64,000 nucleotides of DNA, taken from 2-02-FULL-47-50 sp964479045 (GTDB taxonomy: Bacteria > Pseudomonadota > Gammaproteobacteria > Eutrophobiales > Eutrophobiaceae). Of this stretch, positions 61,804 through 64,000 are shown in pieces; the first letter of the stretch is position 1, and every line of letters starts with the position of its first letter. Where the stretch lies: assembly GCA_964479045.1 (NCBI GenBank), contig CAYZJI010000006.1:98388-162387 (forward strand), given 5' to 3'. The notes under the pieces were generated by a model that did no database searches, was not told where the DNA came from, and saw only the letters and a list, made by a program, of their open reading frames with translations. The position numbers were made by a program, and so were the translations under genes.

Positions 61804-64000
61804 TGCCATCACCGTTACCGTTACCTTCACCATACTCCACAATTCGTTCAATACTCGCGAGGCTCTCGCCTTCATTTAAGGTTACCAGACGGACACCCTG
61901 GGTATTACGCCCCATGACCGAGACATCCGCCACGGGTGTGCGGATGAGTGTGCCTTGACTGCTGATCAGCATGATTTCATCATCATCATTCACGGCCACC
62001 GCACCGACCACCTTGCCGTTACGCTCCGTGGTCTGGATCGAAATCACACCCACACCGCCACGGCCTTTCACCGCATAATCTTCGATCGGACTGCGTTTGC
62101 CATAGCCGTTCTCAGTGGCCGTCAATATCGTGCTGTCGTTACCGACGATAATCAAGGAAATGACCTTGTGCCCTTCATTCAGGCGTATGCCGCGTACACC
62201 GCGCGCCGTACGGCCCATGGCGCGCACCTCTGATTCATTAAAGCGCACCGCCTTGCCCTCATCGCTGAACAACATCACATCGCGCTGGCCATCGGTCACT
62301 TCCACCCCGATCAGCTGATTATCATCCAGCAGTTCAATGGCGCGGATACCGCTCGGCCGGGGCCGTGAGAAATCCATCAGGCTGCATTTCTTTACGGTAC
62401 CATCGGCGGTGGCCATGAACACAAATTTATCTTCAGTGAATTCACGGATCGGTAATACTGCATTGATGCGTTCACCTTCTTCCAGTGGCAGGAGATTGAT
62501 AATAGGCTTGCCACGCGCAGTGCGGCTGGCCTGCGGAAATTCATAGACCTTGAGCCAGTAGATTTTGCCCTTGCTGGAAAAACACAACACCGTGTCATGG
62601 GTATTGGCGATGAATAATTTATCAATAAAATCTTCATCTTTCACACTGGTGGCCGTCTTGCCCTTGCCGCCACGCCGTTGAGAACGATACACATCAATTG
62701 GCTGTGACTTGGCATAACCGGCATGGGAGAGCGTGACCACCACATCTTCTTCAGTGATCAAATCTTCCATAGTCAGGTCCTGGTGATCCTCAATGATTGC
62801 CGTACGCCGCGCATCACCATACTGTTCCCTGATCTGCATCAGCTCTTCGCGAATCACCTGCATCAGACGCTCAGGTCGCGCCAGGATGTCCATCAAATCC
62901 CGGATGGTCTCCAGCAATTCACCGTATTCCTTGATGATCTTGTCCTGTTCCAGGCCGGTCAAGCGTTGTAATTTGAGATCCAGTATGGCCTGGGCCTGGG
63001 CATCGGACAGTCGATAGCCTGTTTCCAGCAAACCAAATTCTTCCGGCAGATCTTCAGGCCGTGAAGCACGGGCGCCAGCCCGTTGCAACATCTCGGTAAC
63101 CACCCCGGATTTCCACAAGGGCTGCAATAATTTTTCTTTGGCTTCCGCCGGGCTCGGTGATTTCTTGATCAGTTCAATCACCGGATCTATGTTCGCCAAC
63201 GCCACCGCCAGACCTTCGAGAATATGAGCGCGGGCGCGGGCCTTACGCAGATCAAATACCGTGCGGCGGGAAACGGTTTCACGCCGATGCCGGATAAACG
63301 CTTCCAGCAGTTGCTTGAGGTTCAGCAGTTTTGGCTGGCCGTTTTCGAGCGCCACGATGTTGATGCCGAATACGCTCTGCATCTGCGTTTGCTGGTAGAG
63401 ATTGTTCAGGATCACTTCCGGTACTTCACCCTTGCGCAGTTCGATCACCATGCGCATACCGTCCTTGTCGGATTCATCACGCAATTCCCGGATGCCGGTG
63501 ATTTGCTTGTCTTTCACCAATTCAGCGATTTTTTCCAGCAACCGCGCCTTGTTCACCTGATACGGCAGTTCCTTGACGATGATGGTGTTATTGTCCTTGT
63601 CGTCCGTTTCAATCTCGGTACGAGCCCGCACATAAATACGGCCACGGCCGGTGAGATAGGCTTCTATAATGCCTTTCGAGCCGTTGATGATCCCGGCCGT
63701 CGGGAAATCCGGACCGGGAACCAGTTTAATCAACTCGCCGATGGGCGTGGCCGTATCGTCAATTAATGCTATACAGGCATTAATGACTTCAGTCAGATTA
63801 TGCGGCGGGATGTTGGTCGCCATACCCACGGCGATACCACTTGAACCATTAATCAGCAGATTGGGGATTCGGGCCGGCAACACCGTGGGTTCATGTTCGG
63901 CGCCATCATAGTTCGGGACAAAGTCGACCGTCTCCTTGTCTATATCGGCCAGTAATTCATGCGCAATCTTTGCCATGCGCACTTCGGTGTAACGCATGGC
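61775..64000 (-). CDS. gyrA: DNA gyrase subunit A (start outside the window)
   Basis: C-terminal ~741 residues. The window edge cuts at AMRYTE; the tyrosine (codon 63989-63991) matches catalytic Tyr122 of E. coli GyrA, so the quinolone-resistance region is outside. Present are the rest of the breakage domain (GSSGIAVGMATNIPPHNLTE), the coiled-coil and the C-terminal beta-pinwheel with the GyrA box QRRGGKG, which identifies gyrase rather than topoisomerase IV. The C-terminus ends in an unusual Gly/Asn/Asp-rich tail (GEGNGNGDGNGEAG) encoded by short repeats, overlapping serC. Confidence 0.97.
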   Translation of the reverse strand, partial: AMRYTEVRMAKIAHELLADIDKETVDFVPNYDGAEHEPTVLPARIPNLLINGSSGIAVGMATNIPPHNLTEVINACIALIDDTATPIGELIKLVPGPDFPTAGIINGSKGIIEAYLTGRGRIYVRARTEIETDDKDNNTIIVKELPYQVNKARLLEKIAELVKDKQITGIRELRDESDKDGMRMVIELRKGEVPEVILNNLYQQTQMQSVFGINIVALENGQPKLLNLKQLLEAFIRHRRETVSRRTVFDLRKARARAHILEGLAVALANIDPVIELIKKSPSPAEAKEKLLQPLWKSGVVTEMLQRAGARASRPEDLPEEFGLLETGYRLSDAQAQAILDLKLQRLTGLEQDKIIKEYGELLETIRDLMDILARPERLMQVIREELMQIREQYGDARRTAIIEDHQDLTMEDLITEEDVVVTLSHAGYAKSQPIDVYRSQRRGGKGKTATSVKDEDFIDKLFIANTHDTVLCFSSKGKIYWLKVYEFPQASRTARGKPIINLLPLEEGERINAVLPIREFTEDKFVFMATADGTVKKCSLMDFSRPRPSGIRAIELLDDNQLIGVEVTDGQRDVMLFSDEGKAVRFNESEVRAMGRTARGVRGIRLNEGHKVISLIIVGNDSTILTATENGYGKRSPIEDYAVKGRGGVGVISIQTTERNGKVVGAVAVNDDDEIMLISSQGTLIRTPVADVSVMGRNTQGVRLVTLNEGESLASIERIVEYGEGNGNGDGNGEAGSTGD

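Overview
The window looks like chromosomal DNA of a Gammaproteobacterium, most likely a Chromatiales-type (sulfur-oxidiser-like) lineage. The evidence is a class III (PhaC+PhaE) polyhydroxyalkanoate synthase, FabA/FabB unsaturated fatty acid synthesis, LapA/LapB, a CsiV gene beside mfd, and the conserved order gyrA-serC-pheA-hisC-tyrA-aroA-cmk-rpsA-ihfB-lapA-lapB-pyrF. The species assignment is inference. Both ends cut through genes: the C-terminal part of a thiolase at the left, and gyrA just at its catalytic tyrosine at the right. I saw no rRNA, tRNA, CRISPR array, complete insertion sequence or prophage.

Layout. (1) 1-6.7 kb: a storage-polymer locus with phaA (partial), phaB, phaR, a second phaB carrying an extra N-terminal domain, and a phasin on the + strand, converging on phaE-phaC and a second phasin on the - strand. 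The two phasin genes share an almost identical promoter plus dyad-operator layout, which I read as the PhaR regulon. (2) 6.7-12 kb: a GGDEF-EAL sensor, then acs-ppa (acetate activation with pyrophosphate removal). (3) 12-20 kb: DUF4197 protein, OmpA-type lipoprotein, ispG, fabA-fabB, two small unknown proteins, a Ser/Thr kinase, and a small phage-flavoured protein. (4) 20-24.6 kb: a TupA-like oxyanion-binding protein, a porin and a divergent ModE-type regulator, with no permease or ATPase nearby; then rlmI. (5) 24.7-36 kb: Pat-type protein acetyltransferase, typA, a secreted protein, a DUF938 methyltransferase, malic enzyme, arfB, yajD, a tiny DUF3012 lipoprotein, tag, an FAD monooxygenase, an SDR and an aldo/keto reductase. 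(6) 37-47 kb: a structured intergenic region with a candidate small RNA, a MATE transporter, cstA-ybdD, an EEP-family protein, an hlyD remnant next to a BrnT/BrnA toxin-antitoxin pair, a cNMP-GGDEF protein and an unrecognised protein. (7) 46.5-64 kb: a long, tightly packed - strand supercluster running gyrA to csiV.

How the parts fit together: Acs makes acetyl-CoA and Ppa pulls the reaction. A Pat-like enzyme elsewhere in the window could acetylate Acs. PhaA/PhaB turn acetyl-CoA into 3-hydroxybutyryl-CoA, PhaC/PhaE polymerise it, phasins coat the granule and PhaR probably senses it. The aro/tyr/phe/ser cluster makes aromatic amino acids and serine.

The most unusual features are: the fused acetoacetyl-CoA reductase; the shared phasin operator; a 0.58-kb gap with serial hairpins and a CCTCC-rich terminator loop; and the many dispersed repeat families (heptamer arrays and palindromes) that fill operon gaps. 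Some of these repeats carry the start or stop codons of adjacent genes (aroA, tag, pyrF, hisC and a secreted protein).
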